Shown here piece after piece: positions 18,345 through 30,324 of a DNA stretch of 64,000 bases; within the stretch, counting starts at the first letter, position 1, and each line of letters begins with the position of its first letter. This stretch comes from Prochilodus magdalenae (Eukaryota; Chordata; Actinopteri; Characiformes; Prochilodontidae), in contig JAMWET010006778.1 in NCBI GenBank assembly GCA_024036415.1, positions 1,201,001-1,265,000 of the forward strand, in the 5' to 3' direction. Made by a program: the position numbers and the translations under genes. Below the pieces are notes generated by a model, which was not told where the DNA came from, did no database searches, and saw only the letters and a program-made list of their open reading frames with translations.

Positions 18345-20045
18345 ATCACTGTGCCAGCATATTTCACGTAGTGTTGTCACGATACCAAAATTATGGCTTT
18401 GATATGATCCCTAAATATCACAATACTTATATTAAAACACAACAAAATCCCACATCACCAAGAACAGTAGATTAGGCTAAATATGGATCTTCTTCTGCCC
18501 CAGTCTGCCCAATTTATTTTATTTATAATAAAATAATCCTCGACAGTGTGAGGTAAGAGGTGCTGGACTTAATGCAGTTTATGTCATAATGTTAATGCTA
18601 TTTATACTTATTATTTTATGCTCAATAAAATTGTAGTGTATGTGGTAGATATTTTTTGTACATGTTTGCTTTTGACAATAAATAGTTTTATTGTGTTTCA
18701 TAACATTTTAAAATTTATTCACAGAAGTGTTGTAAATAGTTAGGTAAAGGTCATAGTGTTACTTAATCCTTTATGTAGTATTTAGTAATGTAATGTCCTC
18801 TGTCATTCAGTTAATGTAAGACTTAATGTAACAGCTTAATAAGACTTAACACACATCCGGTCTGAGCTCTACTGAGCAAAAATCTCCAGGAATAAAGTTA
18901 AGTATTAATTGAAATAAAAAGCACATGACATTATTACCATTCACAGTTCTGCTGGGTTGAAACTGATCATTTCTAACTGGTGATATTGATACTACTATTT
19001 ATTTACCATGTCTGTTGACAGGATGCAAACTGGCCGTAAACCTGTTTTCCAGAAGGGCCTTGTTGTGTTTGTGAGCTGCCCTGACAGGCTGTGTGTGAAA
19101 AACCATGATTTGCATTGCGAGTCTGTTTTTCTCCAAGCCGTGGGCGATCAGCAATAGGGCTGCCAAAAATGGTGAAAATAGTGTTATTTATTCCTTCTAA
19201 AACACAGAGGGTCAAACCATTCAAGAGTCCCCCTCAAATTCACACCCTCTTTACAAATAAAGTTCCCAGTAGCGTTAAGGAACCAGCATCAAACAACAGT
19301 AACTACAGAGGGTAAAAAAGTTTTACACATCTCTTTGCCCTTTCAGTTTCTGTTTTTCAGTGAAGCATGCCGCCGCCCACAACTGCGATATTATCGGGAA
19401 ACCTGTATTTGAGGAGGAAGTGAATGCATATTTTCGAGATGTGCCCTCAGATTGCTAAAGCTAGAATGGTGGGCGAACTGAAGCGTCTATACAGCTTTAC
19501 AGGTTCCACAGGTTTGCTGCCTACTGACCTTCAGGTACTGCTTTGAAGGGTTAAAGAAATGGGCTTTTTAAGTTATGTTCAGACTACCAGCCCAAATCTA
19601 CATTTTTTTTTTGAATGTCTGGACAGCAATAAAATCAGATTTTTGCTAATTGGATCTAAAGCACATTTGAGGGTGGTTTGAAATGTGGTCCCAGTCTGAT
19701 TTTTCCAAATGCATCTTAGTCTGGACCCTCTGCATTGGCTTCTCAAGTCTGATTCCAAAGTGTCTCACTCATACATGACAAACAATGCAAATGTCAAATC
19801 CAAAATGATAGAAGTGCTGCGATATAAGAAAAACACCCAACAGTTGTGAACTGTGACTGACAGAGCAATAAGGGCAAAACTTGACTAAGTTTGGCGAGTG
19901 AATTGATGCACCCCCGTCTCTTCTGACTGCATATAAAAGCCACGTCACTTGCGTGGGTACATAGTTACTGATGCTTGCATCGTTACCAGAGCAACCTATA
20001 CAGATAGGTTGGTGATGTCTAGACACACAAATCTAATCTGATCAT
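18345..20045. other. intergenic DNA, no gene recognised
   Basis: AT-rich sequence. The open frames at 19003-19315 and 19769-20026 lack family motifs and exon context. Nothing else is recognised. Confidence 0.5.
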
Positions 20046-20049
20046 TCAA

Positions 20050-20565
20050 ATGTGCATTCAGTGCAGCGGCCCAGGATTACACACTGTGGCAGCCAGACAG
20101 CATGCCAGACGTCCAGAAATTCCTAATGGTGTCATCCCATACAGTTTGAATATTCTCACACTGTTCCAGCAGATTGTGTGGTATGAGTCAAGGTGGAGTG
20201 ATACCAGACCTGTTGGCCATGTGACACATGACAACAAACCGTTCTTGGCGCTGATCTTGGTGCCACTCCATGGCGGGCTTTCATGACACCATTGCACTCT
20301 ACATTGACTTTGACATTGTGTTAAGGACAGTAAGGTCGCAACTGGTGTGTGCATGTAGTCCTGCACCTTGCAGCTCTCTGTCAGTGGTGCTGCACCAATA
20401 GGTTGATTCACTGAGGGCATCACAGCTCGCTGAATGTTCACAGTTGTGGCTGTTGGGTACAGTTACAAGGGGTATCCTTGCTTCTGTCACATGCACATCC
20501 GATTCCTGATTTATTCCTGTCAGCTGATTCCTTCTGGGTGCAACTATTTGTGCAACTTTTTTTTA
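20050..20565 (-). mobile_element. degraded Tc1/mariner-like element, copy 3
   Basis: A more diverged relative of the fossils at 14408 and 16445. It keeps the terminal segment (GGGTGCAACTATTTGTGCAA near 20535) and the block order, but the transposase frame is destroyed. Confidence 0.5.
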
Positions 20566-21050
20566 CCATGAATGTGTATAGAGTTATGTTTAGGCTAAAA
20601 TGTATGATATTTATAAATTGTAATTTGAACGTAAATAAAGGAATTTGGGTTTTTAAGAATTTAGATCAGTTGGTTCAAGTTTGCGGTTTAGCTTACAATG
20701 TACAAGCTTTTGTTGTTGCACTGCTCCCATAATCACAGTCTCTTCTGCGCCATGACAACTATAGATGCAGAGTTGAACTTCACCCTTTATCTTTGTGAAG
20801 CTATACAGAGTTTTGACAGTATGCCCTTATGAACAAAGATACAGGCAGATCATTTTAAAGATGTACTAGTTAAAGGCACTGTATTGACTTTTCATAATTG
20901 GTCAAGTGCATTAAAGTCATCGCAGCATTTTGATTTCAAAATGTTATCAAAAACTGTCACAGTGAAACAAGCACCATAATGTTCTCTGTGGCCTGTTTGC
21001 TAGTGCGTGCATAATGGAGAACCTAAAGAAGTGTCTGATTATGGATGTTT

Positions 21051-24000
21051 TTACTGGTGGTTTTTTGGATTAGGCTCTGGTTGGTGGGTTGGATTGGCTG
21101 AATTTGGCCAATATCCGGGGACATTTCCTGCTTGACTATATGGTGGGGCAGATGGACCAAAGTCTGGGACACTTGTTGCTGGATGTTGTTGTGAGGCAGA
21201 AGGATCTGAGTAACCACTGGTAGAATATGAAAGAGGATTGTAGGGTGGAGCTGATGGAGGTGACTGGAATCCTGTTGGGTTTTGATTTGGGTAGAGATCT
21301 GTATAGGAAGGAGGAGGAGCTTCTGGATTGGCTGACTGTGCATATGGATATGGGTGCAGGCTGGGGTAAAATCCAGGAACTGGTCCTAATGGACCATCAG
21401 GGGGACCAGATGCAGATGCGGCCTGGAATGGAAGATTGGGCCCAAATGCAGCCTGAGGTGGAGGATTGGGTCCATCAGGCTGAAAGCTTGGTTGTTGACC
21501 CAAAGGCTGGTACATAGGAAGAAGGCATACTGGAAACTTGATCTCCGGGTCAATTGCATAGGGGACATCCAAATAGACCTGAGAAAAATTAGAGGAGTAA
21601 ATTAGAGGAACTCTGCTTCCAGACAAAGACTAGCTCACTAAACTAGACATTTTATATTAGGCTTTTAAAGATAACAATTAAAAATGTGTCCCTATGTATT
21701 TGCTTCCACCGTTTTAAAATTTAACCTGTGTAGTTGTTTGGACAAGTTTAGGGGTTAGGGTTTTGACCTCTAGTGCAGTCTCTGCAAACCAAGGAGAGCC
21801 AGCACTATAACATACATAAAACAGATCATCTCAGCCTTGTCTTAAACAACTGCTCAGTGAAAAGTTCTTACTGATACCTTGAGTATGTACTCCAGTTTAA
21901 TAATACCGCAGTTTGCGATACTTGGTTTCAGGTTAGATGGGATCCTCAGGTCTGTGTTGATTGTCTGCTTTGATCCAGATGGGATGGGATCTCCCACCAC
22001 TTTAAAAATAGTTACAGATGAATTCTGATAGTTGCCTTGTGCGTAGAAGACCTGTTTTTGCTCAAAGCGGTATTTCAGCTTGAGCTTGCGAGATGAAGAG
22101 TTGTCAACAAAGGTGGAAGCCCTGATGACATCACCTACCAAAAGGAAAGAATCAAAGTCTAAAACCACACTGAATGAACAATGAAAGCTGGAATGGTGGC
22201 TTTTCTTTGTGGTACAGGAGAGTTTGATTAAGCACATGAGTGATAATGTAAACTGACCTTGCATATAACCCATTTTGTCAATTGTTGTTCTGAACGAGGC
22301 ATTTCCGGAGGTGAAAAGCTTCATCTTCTTGTCTGTAGCAGCACTCTGTGGGCTCTGTATGCAAATGAATAAAAGACAAGAGTAAACAGAAACAGCCTTG
22401 AGCATCATTACATGTATAACTTGACAGAGTAAAACGCCCTTAATAGCATTCATTATTTATTTGTTTGTTTATTCTTTTGCCTTTAATTGTGTTAGACTTT
22501 TTGCCTCACTTGGAAATGCACACAGCACAAAGATATTATTTATAAAGATTATTAATAGAAAGTGCGCAAATATACAGAAAAATGACTTTTAAGTTTGCTC
22601 CCTGTAGATGATGTGCCAACCCGTGTAAACTGACTGGACGTATCGACTGCTATGGTTTTAGGGCTGACACTGATCATAGACACTTAATTTGGGCACTTGA
22701 TGGACATCAATAATTCAGATCATTTGGGCTGATATTGTATAAATTCTCTTTAAAGAGGTAAAACATAACTTTAATAGCCCTCAGTGACATTCAATGAACA
22801 ATAATGGTAATAAAAAAGGTTTACATTCAAAATATAGAAATGTTAATATTATACAATTTGAAATAAAACTAATGTGAAGTAGCCGTTGCTGGTAGTGTTG
22901 AAATGATTATCAGCCTAGGCCTGGATAAGTGAGATCAGCATTTGAACTCTTCCTTGACATTAAAAGTGCCTTTTGTTGTGCATATTTAAGCATAACCATG
23001 AGCAAAAAAAAAAAAAAACATTCCAATGTCCTTCATTCTTGTAAAACTAGACATTCCTCTCCTAGCCATGCAGGCGACTCAGTAATAATATTTACTATTC
23101 AACTGTCAGGTGCGGTTATCACACAGAGCTGTAGTGCACCACATAACATGACTTGGGGAATCTTAATTCTGATGCTTTATTGTCTATTTAATAAACAGGC
23201 TTGAACTATTAACGTAAAGTCATAGCAGCTACTCGTTAAAGCAGATAGGCCTAGAGGATGTACACAAATAACAACTCACACATTTTGCCCTGAACACGTA
23301 CCATTAGATTGACATTCAAAGCAGTCTTTGGGACAAAATTGAATTCTGTTCTTTCAGTGCAGTCCAGCTTCCACGAACGCTTCAGTTTGACTTCCAGGAT
23401 GTACTTAATTGAGCCATGATATCCAGTAAAGGACGGGGGCATATCCCTGTTGTTTAGAACACAGCATAAATACATGTATATCACATTATCTAGAGATGAA
23501 GCTCACTGTGGCTGCTCTAGCTAAGGTAAGCTGTAATGCAGTTTTGAGCGATATACTGATATTGGCATAGGCCTGTTACAAATATTCAAACAGGCCGTGC
23601 GTCTCAAATAGGCAGTGCTGCAATATTACCTACTGTGACTTCAGCGAGGAGTGCGGTGTTTATACATGACAGCCCACTTCATTAAAAGCACCTACACGTG
23701 CCACTTTATCTGCTCCATTACATGGTTGTACTTTGTAGTTCTACAAATACAGGCTGTAGTCCATTTCTATCTCTACATACTTTCCTCAGTCAGGATAACC
23801 ACAGGTGTTTTTGAACACCGCAGTGGCACCGCTGGAATGAGAATAACTCACCAACCAATAATATCCAGCCAACAGCGTCATGTGGGCAGCACCAACAAAA
23901 ACTGTGCAGCAGCAGGTGAGCTATCGTCTCCGACTTCATATTTACAAGGTGGACCAACAAGATAAGAGTGTCTAATAGAGTGGACAGCGAGTGGACACAG

Positions 24001-25335
24001 TGTTCAAACACACCAGCAGCACTGCTGTATCTGATCCACTCACACTAGCACAATACACATTAACACACCACTACAGTGTTTATGTCACTGCAGTGCTGAG
24101 AATGATCCGCCACCCACATAATACCTGCACCATGGTGGTCCTGTGGGCGTCTTGAAGACTTAAGAGCAGAATAAACGAGGGCAGATAAAGTGTACAGAGA
24201 ACCAGATAGACCACAGTCTGTAACTGTGGAACTACAAAGTGTACCTGTGTGGTAAGCTCATAAAATGAACAGTAGTGTAAAATCAAGGAGGTGGTTTTAA
24301 AGCAAGTTTATACTACAAAGTAATTAAAAACGTTATGAGACTAAAGCAAGAGCAGTAGCAGCTCAGGGGGAAAGGTAGATGAGCCCTTAATAACGACTGG
24401 AAAAGATACATACACCTTTATATACCCCTTATAATAATGTAATAGTGTAATAATGATAATAATAATGGCCTTGTCATGTAGGTTAAATGTTTATGTAGGC
24501 TCATGCCACTTATCATGATGAGCTTAGTTATGTTCAGGCAAAAAAGTCATGCAGCCTGTAGTACATGCATATTACCACCAGTACATGCAAAATTTAAAGC
24601 ACTGCTGAAATTTCTCACCCATCAGGCAGCTGAAAGATAAATCGAAAAATATGTCTTCCTGGCCTAACCACATTACCATCTAGAAAAAAAGAAGAAATAA
24701 TACACTATGGTGAATGAGCTGTAAGGAATGGGATTCATTCATCACACGTCAGTTCCCATAAACCATTTGGATTAAAACTGGATAGATACTGTATAGTAAA
24801 CATATTTAAGCCATACTTACAGGTCTCTCCAACTGTCATAATGACATTCGGTTCCTTTTTTGCTGCAACACAGTAGAAAGCAATTCTTCATCTCATTGAC
24901 ATGGCAGTCTGGCACGACATGTTGACGTGGTGTTAAGGCATACTTCATTTGCAAAGCAAACACAAATTAGGATGGAACGCACAACAGGACGACCTGATAC
25001 AGCCAGTCATGTACAGCAGTAAAGCCTCTCCTTATGCAGCTGAGCATGAAACTTGTATCATTTACTTGTCTCAAGAAGTCAAACTTACCCACAGAGTTTC
25101 ATTTCTGTTGGTTGATTCCTTCTGGGAGCAACTATTTTTTAATGATGAGTGTATAAACAAACATGTGCTGGTGATGGTGATAATACCAGGGTATATTAAA
25201 TATATATGCTAACCCCTATCACTATCACCAGCATATTTGTTAGTATATGTTCATGTAGATTCCCCAATGCAATACTGCAGGAATTATTACAGGCTTTCCA
25301 TTTGTGTTTTAAAGCAATGCAGTTTACTAAAGGAT

Positions 25336-25426
<91 letters not shown>

Positions 25427-25743
25427 TATAGACTACCTGTCTTGTGTACTGTTAGCAGCAGTGGGGTAACATTACCTGGTTTTAAGGGGTCCTGAATAAA
25501 AACTTGCTTCAGTTTGAAGTATCTCTCGTGGGAGCTGTAGTACCTGTCATTGTCATCATTATCTTGCTTCTCAGACCAGCTCACGTCCGCATCCCCTTTA
25601 CACTTAATGTAGAAACTGTTAATCTTCTCTTCTTTGGCCACTTCCAGAACGACTCGGCCCTGAATAACGTCCCCGTTCGTGAACGTGTTGGTTTGATTTA
25701 CCGGGTCGTAGGTTAAAGTGAGCTCCTTGATCGTGGATGACAT
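21051..25743 (-). CDS. arrdc3-like alpha-arrestin, paralogue A, 465 aa
   Basis: Minus-strand exons: 25476-25743, 24821-24862, 24619-24679, 23302-23446, 22258-22354, 21878-22134 and 21051-21578. All junctions are GT/AG with phases 1,1,2,0,1,0; total 1398 nt. The start is MSSTIKELTLTYDPVNQTNT. Arrestin_N covers about residues 5-170 and Arrestin_C about 173-300 (SPQSAATDKK begins exon 5, VYLDVPYAID exon 7). The 165-residue tail is rich in Pro, Gln, Ser and Tyr. It carries PPSY at 379-382 and two PSAP motifs at 398-401 and 432-435. PPxY binds WW domains of NEDD4-type ligases and PSAP is the TSG101/ESCRT-I ligand, so a trafficking-adaptor role is inferred. It is more diverged from arrdc3 than arrdc3 orthologues are from each other. 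The paralogous genes at 30325 and 38774 share its layout. Confidence 0.93.
21144..21257 (-). other. PSAP late-domain-like motifs in the tail of paralogue A
   Basis: Codons for P-S-A-P lie at 21246-21257 (residues 398-401) and 21144-21155 (residues 432-435), both followed by P-Y. PSAP/PTAP is the known binding motif for the UEV domain of TSG101. Function in this protein is inferred from the motif only. Confidence 0.7.
23685..24300. mobile_element. non-autonomous DNA transposon (MITE-like) in intron 3 of paralogue A
   Basis: The ends are inverted repeats. The left arm near 23705-23770 (containing ACTTTGTAGTTC) matches the reverse complement of about 24195-24275 (GAACTACAAAGT). There is no coding capacity. 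A shorter relative lies at the equivalent place in paralogue B (32785-33070). The transposon superfamily is not determined; hAT-like is a guess. Confidence 0.55.
24890..25150 (-). mobile_element. fragment of degraded Tc1/mariner-like element in intron 1 of paralogue A
   Basis: It shares the TTTCTGTTGGTTGATTCCTT-type terminal segment and other blocks with the fossils at 14408 and 16445. It is truncated and non-coding. Confidence 0.45.
25339..25425. repeat. (AT)n microsatellite, intron 1 of paralogue A
   Basis: About 87 bp of pure AT dinucleotide repeat. Comparable tracts lie in intron 1 of paralogues B and C. The Ile-Tyr open frames across it are artefacts. Confidence 0.97.
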
Positions 25744-25915
25744 TGCTCCTGTAGTTTAAAGCTGCAGTGAGAGGAGTTCAGGAGAGGTCTTCAGCCTGCC
25801 TTGGAGTAAAACACGAGATCATAATCATAATCACGAGAACATAATCCCTTTCGGTTGTAGTGAAGAGCATGTACTCTATCGCGTCCCTCCTACTGTCTGA
25901 GTGGGGTCCTGGGAA
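25744..25915 (-). promoter_or_regulatory. 5' flank shared by paralogues A, B and C
   Basis: The first 100-170 bp upstream of the start codon resemble the matching segments at 34595-34720 and 44909-45070. The order is a TCCTGTAGT block next to the ATG, a GGAGTAAAACAC-like block, and an AGAG.GTGTACT-like block. This probably represents the shared 5' UTR and core promoter carried by the duplications. No TATA box is evident. Confidence 0.4.
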
Positions 25916-26339
25916 TCTTGCAACACAGGTAAGTTATCACACTGTGTGGGAAGTGCAAGCCACACCCATGAGCTCACGTGAGCACAGATTTGACATTCTG
26001 CTATCTGTTACAGTACAAAGGTGGAATTACGGTGTTTTGTTAAAGCATAACTGATAAAAACCTGTTTCTCTGAGAATAAAGGTCAAAGAAGACATTCTGT
26101 ACTCCATCTCTCCTGGGCTGAGAGAGCTTTGCAGCAGTTCTGTAACATTAGATGTACCAGCAGAGTTAACAGAAACATTCTACTGAAGATCTGCAAGTAA
26201 GAACTTTACATGTCCACAAGGAGATCGGAGTTGATGAGATCATGAAAACAAATCACTTCCTTCTGAGCTTAAAGAGGTGGCTTTCAAAATTCCTGAATGT
26301 TTGTGAATCACTACATTCCTTCTTGATATTTAGAGCTGG

Positions 26340-26586
26340 CTCAGTCACTGCTGAGCGTAAGGACAATCATAATTGGTGATTTTGTTGAAATGGAAATTGA
26401 ATTTTGCTGTGAATGTTTTTATTATTATTGATTTATTATGAATGAATATTAATTGATGTACAAATAGAGGAAGTGAAATGTACAGTGTTCTTATAATGTA
26501 TAATAAAGCATAAAAACGTTTCAACATGGAAAGCATTAACTGATATAGTACATAAATAAGGAAACAATAAAAACTAAATATAGAAA

Positions 26587-26633
<47 letters not shown>

Positions 26634-27440
26634 ATATACACCCTTAAACAAAAAACAGGGAAGGCTCATGCTAGCATATCAGGAAATATTCTTTTATATC
26701 ATCAACAATAAAGTACTTATATATGTATATGTAATAATATATATAATTATTTATATATGTTAAATGTGTGTGTGTTCATTCTTAAGGAAGATAGAACTGT
26801 TTGGTGGGTGGAGTTACTGAACTTCTGTTTGTAAATATGATATTTGGCAAATAATATAAAGAAAAGAACCAAATACTCAAGACACACTTTCCGTTTTTAT
26901 AATATACAGTAACGTGTCTGAGAGTAAATTAATAGTCAGAGGATTTAATAATAAGGTGCTAAGCTTTTTTGGAAATGGCACATTCAAAAGGACAAGCTAA
27001 TAAACGTTTCTTTACTTTCTTACAGAAAGCACAAACGTTTTCTCTTCTAAAAATGTTTCTCTGTTATTATGGCTCAGAGCAGGCACACATGTCAGTTCCC
27101 TGTTGTCTGAACAACCACATCCCCTTTCGGGTGAAAATAACCCCAGTGAGAGTGCCAGTGTCAAATTGAAAATACTAGTGCCACCACATTTAAACGGCTA
27201 TGATGCATTTTTCATGTCTAACAATAAAAGAATAAAGAAGTTCATTAACAGTATTTCTTTACCTCCCCAAGAAACAAATCACAGTGAAAAAATAAATACG
27301 TATATATAACAAACATAACATTCTGTGGCTTCAGAGAGAATGAAAATAGTAAACTATGTGACCTGGCCAGTCAATACAAGTACACCTGTAGAAGTCACTT
27401 CATCACAGGTATGCAATGATGTTAAAGCCAACAGTTATAA
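26340..27440. repeat. segmental duplication upstream of paralogue A (partner 36100-37110)
   Basis: Blocks match 36100-37110 in the same order. They include a CCCTTAAACAAAAA segment, an AGAGTTACT-like segment, a TATTATGG.TCAGAGC segment and a final ACTTCATCACAGGT segment. The same relation to paralogues A and B shows that the duplicated unit included gene plus upstream DNA. A (TAAA)n tract at 26584-26634 lies inside. Confidence 0.75.
26584..26634. repeat. (TAAA)n microsatellite
   Basis: Thirteen or so uninterrupted TAAA units. Confidence 0.95.
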
Positions 27441-29095
27441 TTATAGTAGTGAATGTGATGTTTATGTTATCTTGTAACAAAAGGGTTAAGTGAGTTAACA
27501 GTATGGAATAATCACTGTCTAATTTATCGCCCATCTTATAGCCGCACTAGTAACAAGAGAGAAATTGAAAATATTTTACCCAGTGATTTAATAAGGCTTA
27601 AGATTTAATATGTCAGGTTATGGCACCTCTGGCCACCGACATAATTGGTTGCCTGACTGGCCCCAGGATTTGTGCTTCTAATATCATTATAATTTATGAT
27701 ACTCGTTTTGAAGACCTTAGAATTTGTATTTACTACTAGTGAAATTGGGGCTACTTTCACCTAAAAAAGGTGAATCAAACTTTTGAATCAGTCACTGAAA
27801 CTAAAGACCCATAAGGCTGTACTTATGTGACTATATCACCCCACAGTTGGTTGCCAATTAAGTTCTCTATATTCAATATTGTACATAAATGCATATTTTC
27901 CTTTTATATTGCATTTGAACTTGTTTTGCTGTCCGGTGTTGACCAAAGAACAATGAGCTCCTATTTTGAGTCTGGTTTTGCTTAAGGTGTCCTCCAATAA
28001 AAACAGTATGTATTAGATCCTTTTCATTTTTGGTATGTCCCGACATGTCATAATAAAATATGCTACATACAAACATTATAAATTCGTCATGAATAATCCG
28101 TATTTAATTAGTAATAAAGGTATGACAGGTATGAATTCAGTATATATTTTTCCATGTTATATATTTTTTACTTGCTCCTGAGATTTCATAATTCCTTAAG
28201 TCTAGAATGTACAGAAAATGTACATTTAAAATTTTCTTTTATAGTCAGGACAATGATGTCTAGAAAAGCTGAGTGGCTTCTGGATCTGTGAGAACTCCTG
28301 AGAAGGTAATAGAACTGTCCATACATTTCTAGAACTTTCTAGAACTGTCTCGAACAGAGAAGTATAAATACGGGTGTGTTAAAACAAGCATTTCAGTTCG
28401 TGTTCCAGCTGAGTAAGTGGATAGTAGACAGATAGCTACCGTTATTTAGATGGCATCAAGAGGTTGCTGCATCCGACAGATACATTCTGCTACTTCTGTG
28501 ATCAGTTTATCACGTATCTGCTGGGAAAGCATCTGCTAAGATGTGCAGGGCCTACAAAGGATGCTGTTTTACACATTAGCAACCATATCAGGAATATAAC
28601 GTAGTGTAATCAGTAACCGATGATTTCTTTAAACTGAGTTGAGGCATCCTCAGCAGAGTGCTCTACAGCACTTTACATTGTGCAGCTCAAAAGGAGTCTG
28701 TAAATTAGCAAGTCAGGTGTGCTCGAGGAGGGAAACACACAAATGTGTGTAGTGTGGGCTCAGGATAGGGATTGGGAACCCCTCAATTAATAACCCTAGG
28801 AAATAAGCCCTGCCCTGACCATTTCAATCACTGACTAAATTCTAGTAGAGTTGAAAGTTTAGGATAAACCTTTCCCTCATGTGGCACTGGTTACCAACAC
28901 AGGAGTTCAAAGAAATCAGTTATGTTTAACAGGGATGAATTAGATAGATAGATGCTACTGTCCCAAATAAGGACTAGAGGCTAAGCTATGTCATAGCTTT
29001 GTACTTTTACTAAATAAGAGACAATAGGCATGTAGAGACTGGCAAGGTAACATAAATCAAAACCAATAAACTCAAGACCTGACTGAGATTAATAC
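27441..29095. other. intergenic DNA between paralogues A and B
   Basis: AT-rich sequence with no coding exon. Around 28310-28370 a cluster of TCTAGAA motifs (CATTTCTAGAACTTTCTAGA) resembles a heat-shock-element arrangement. No transcript can be assigned to it. Confidence 0.45.
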
Positions 29096-29099
29096 AGAG

Positions 29100-29340
29100 G
29101 TAATCAAAATCAGAATCAAACTTTATTGGCCAAGTATTTTCATACATACAAGGTATTTGCTTTTGGTTGCAGTAGCTCACAGTGCACATAGCGTGACAAC
29201 ATTTCCCAAAGGTACAAAACGCACATTCCTATCACCCACACATTCAAATACCTTACATACCTGTAAACTTTACATTGTGCAGAGGTCTCTATACATATAA
29301 AGTGCAGCAGAGTGCAGCAGTCAGCATGTAGAGGCAAATT
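29100..29340. repeat. dispersed fish repeat fragment (CTTTATTGGCCAAGTA type)
   Basis: It begins with an AATCAGAATCAAACTTTATTGG-like segment that I recognise as a widespread repeat in fish genomes. Class (LINE tail or SINE) is not settled here. No open frame of note. Confidence 0.4.
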
Positions 29341-30215
29341 AAATTAAGGCTTAGACAGTGGAGTTCATGAAGAAGCACTATTCTGAGACATTAAGTACAG
29401 TAGATAAATAAACGGTGCAATACAGAAGAAATGGCAGAATATGGATTTGGTTGTATCTACATAATTTAAGATAAATAAAAAGAGTGTAAATTTGTTATGT
29501 GCATTTGCATTGTTCAATTAGTGTGATGGTATGTGGGAGAACTCCTCTGTAGCCTGCTTTTCCTGATCCTCCTTTGTCTAAAGTGCTGGCCTAACGGAAG
29601 ACCCTGGAATGATGGCCAGGGTGAGATTGATCAGTAGTAATTTCTCTGCACACTTCCAGAATCAGGAAGCATGCAGATCCAACAGTATGGGAGGTTTAAC
29701 TCCAGTGGTCTTCTTTGCAGACCTGATAACGCTCTGCCAGCTGCGAATGTACTGTTTGGTGGCTGAGCTGCCCCACACTGTGATGGATGTGGTAATAACT
29801 GCTTAAACAGCAAAAACAACCAGACGAAGACCAGGCCAGGATGGTGCTATAGTTGACTTTGGTAGATGCACTATTCTAGAACACTCTGCCTGAGGGGGAT
29901 CTTGTGGCAACAAAATGCTGAGTAACATATAGATTCTTTTTAGATTTTATCTTCATCATTAGTACATGTATTAGTTAATCCTGAGTGATTTAATTTTATG
30001 GCGGTTATTATGTCACTCCCTGGATGATGACTGATTACGTGTTGATGAATTCATCATTAGTAAATGCCTTAATTACTGGCAGATCATATACTCTTAATAT
30101 AAAGTGTTACCCAATCAATCTTGACTTGACTGTGACTATGGAGCAAGCCCCATGAGGTCCTTGGTGCCTATTTGCTCATGTCTGCATAATGGAGAACTCA
30201 AAGGTAACAGTTGGA

Positions 30216-30324
30216 TCAGGCCCTGGTTGGCTTGTTGGATTGGCTGAATTTGGTCAATATCCTGGAGGACTTTGTTTGACTATAAGTTGGGTCAGAAGGA
30301 TCTGGAGGATGTGCACCACAAAGC
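30216..30324 (-). pseudogene. relic of the lost tail end of paralogue B
   Basis: Beyond the TAA stop of paralogue B the sequence still resembles the last part of paralogue A's final exon (compare 21060-21130: GGTTGG..TTGGATTGGCTGAATTTGG-type order). It is no longer in frame. It marks the tail codons lost by the premature stop. Confidence 0.65.

Noticed and set aside
21227..21517. Antisense open frames across the tail exons of A, B and C (also 30189-30608, 38899-39081)
   Set aside because: They are shadows of the Pro-rich tail codons. The sense frame has splice sites and motif conservation.
25206..25469. Ile-Tyr repeat open frames
   Set aside because: Artefact of the (AT)n microsatellite.
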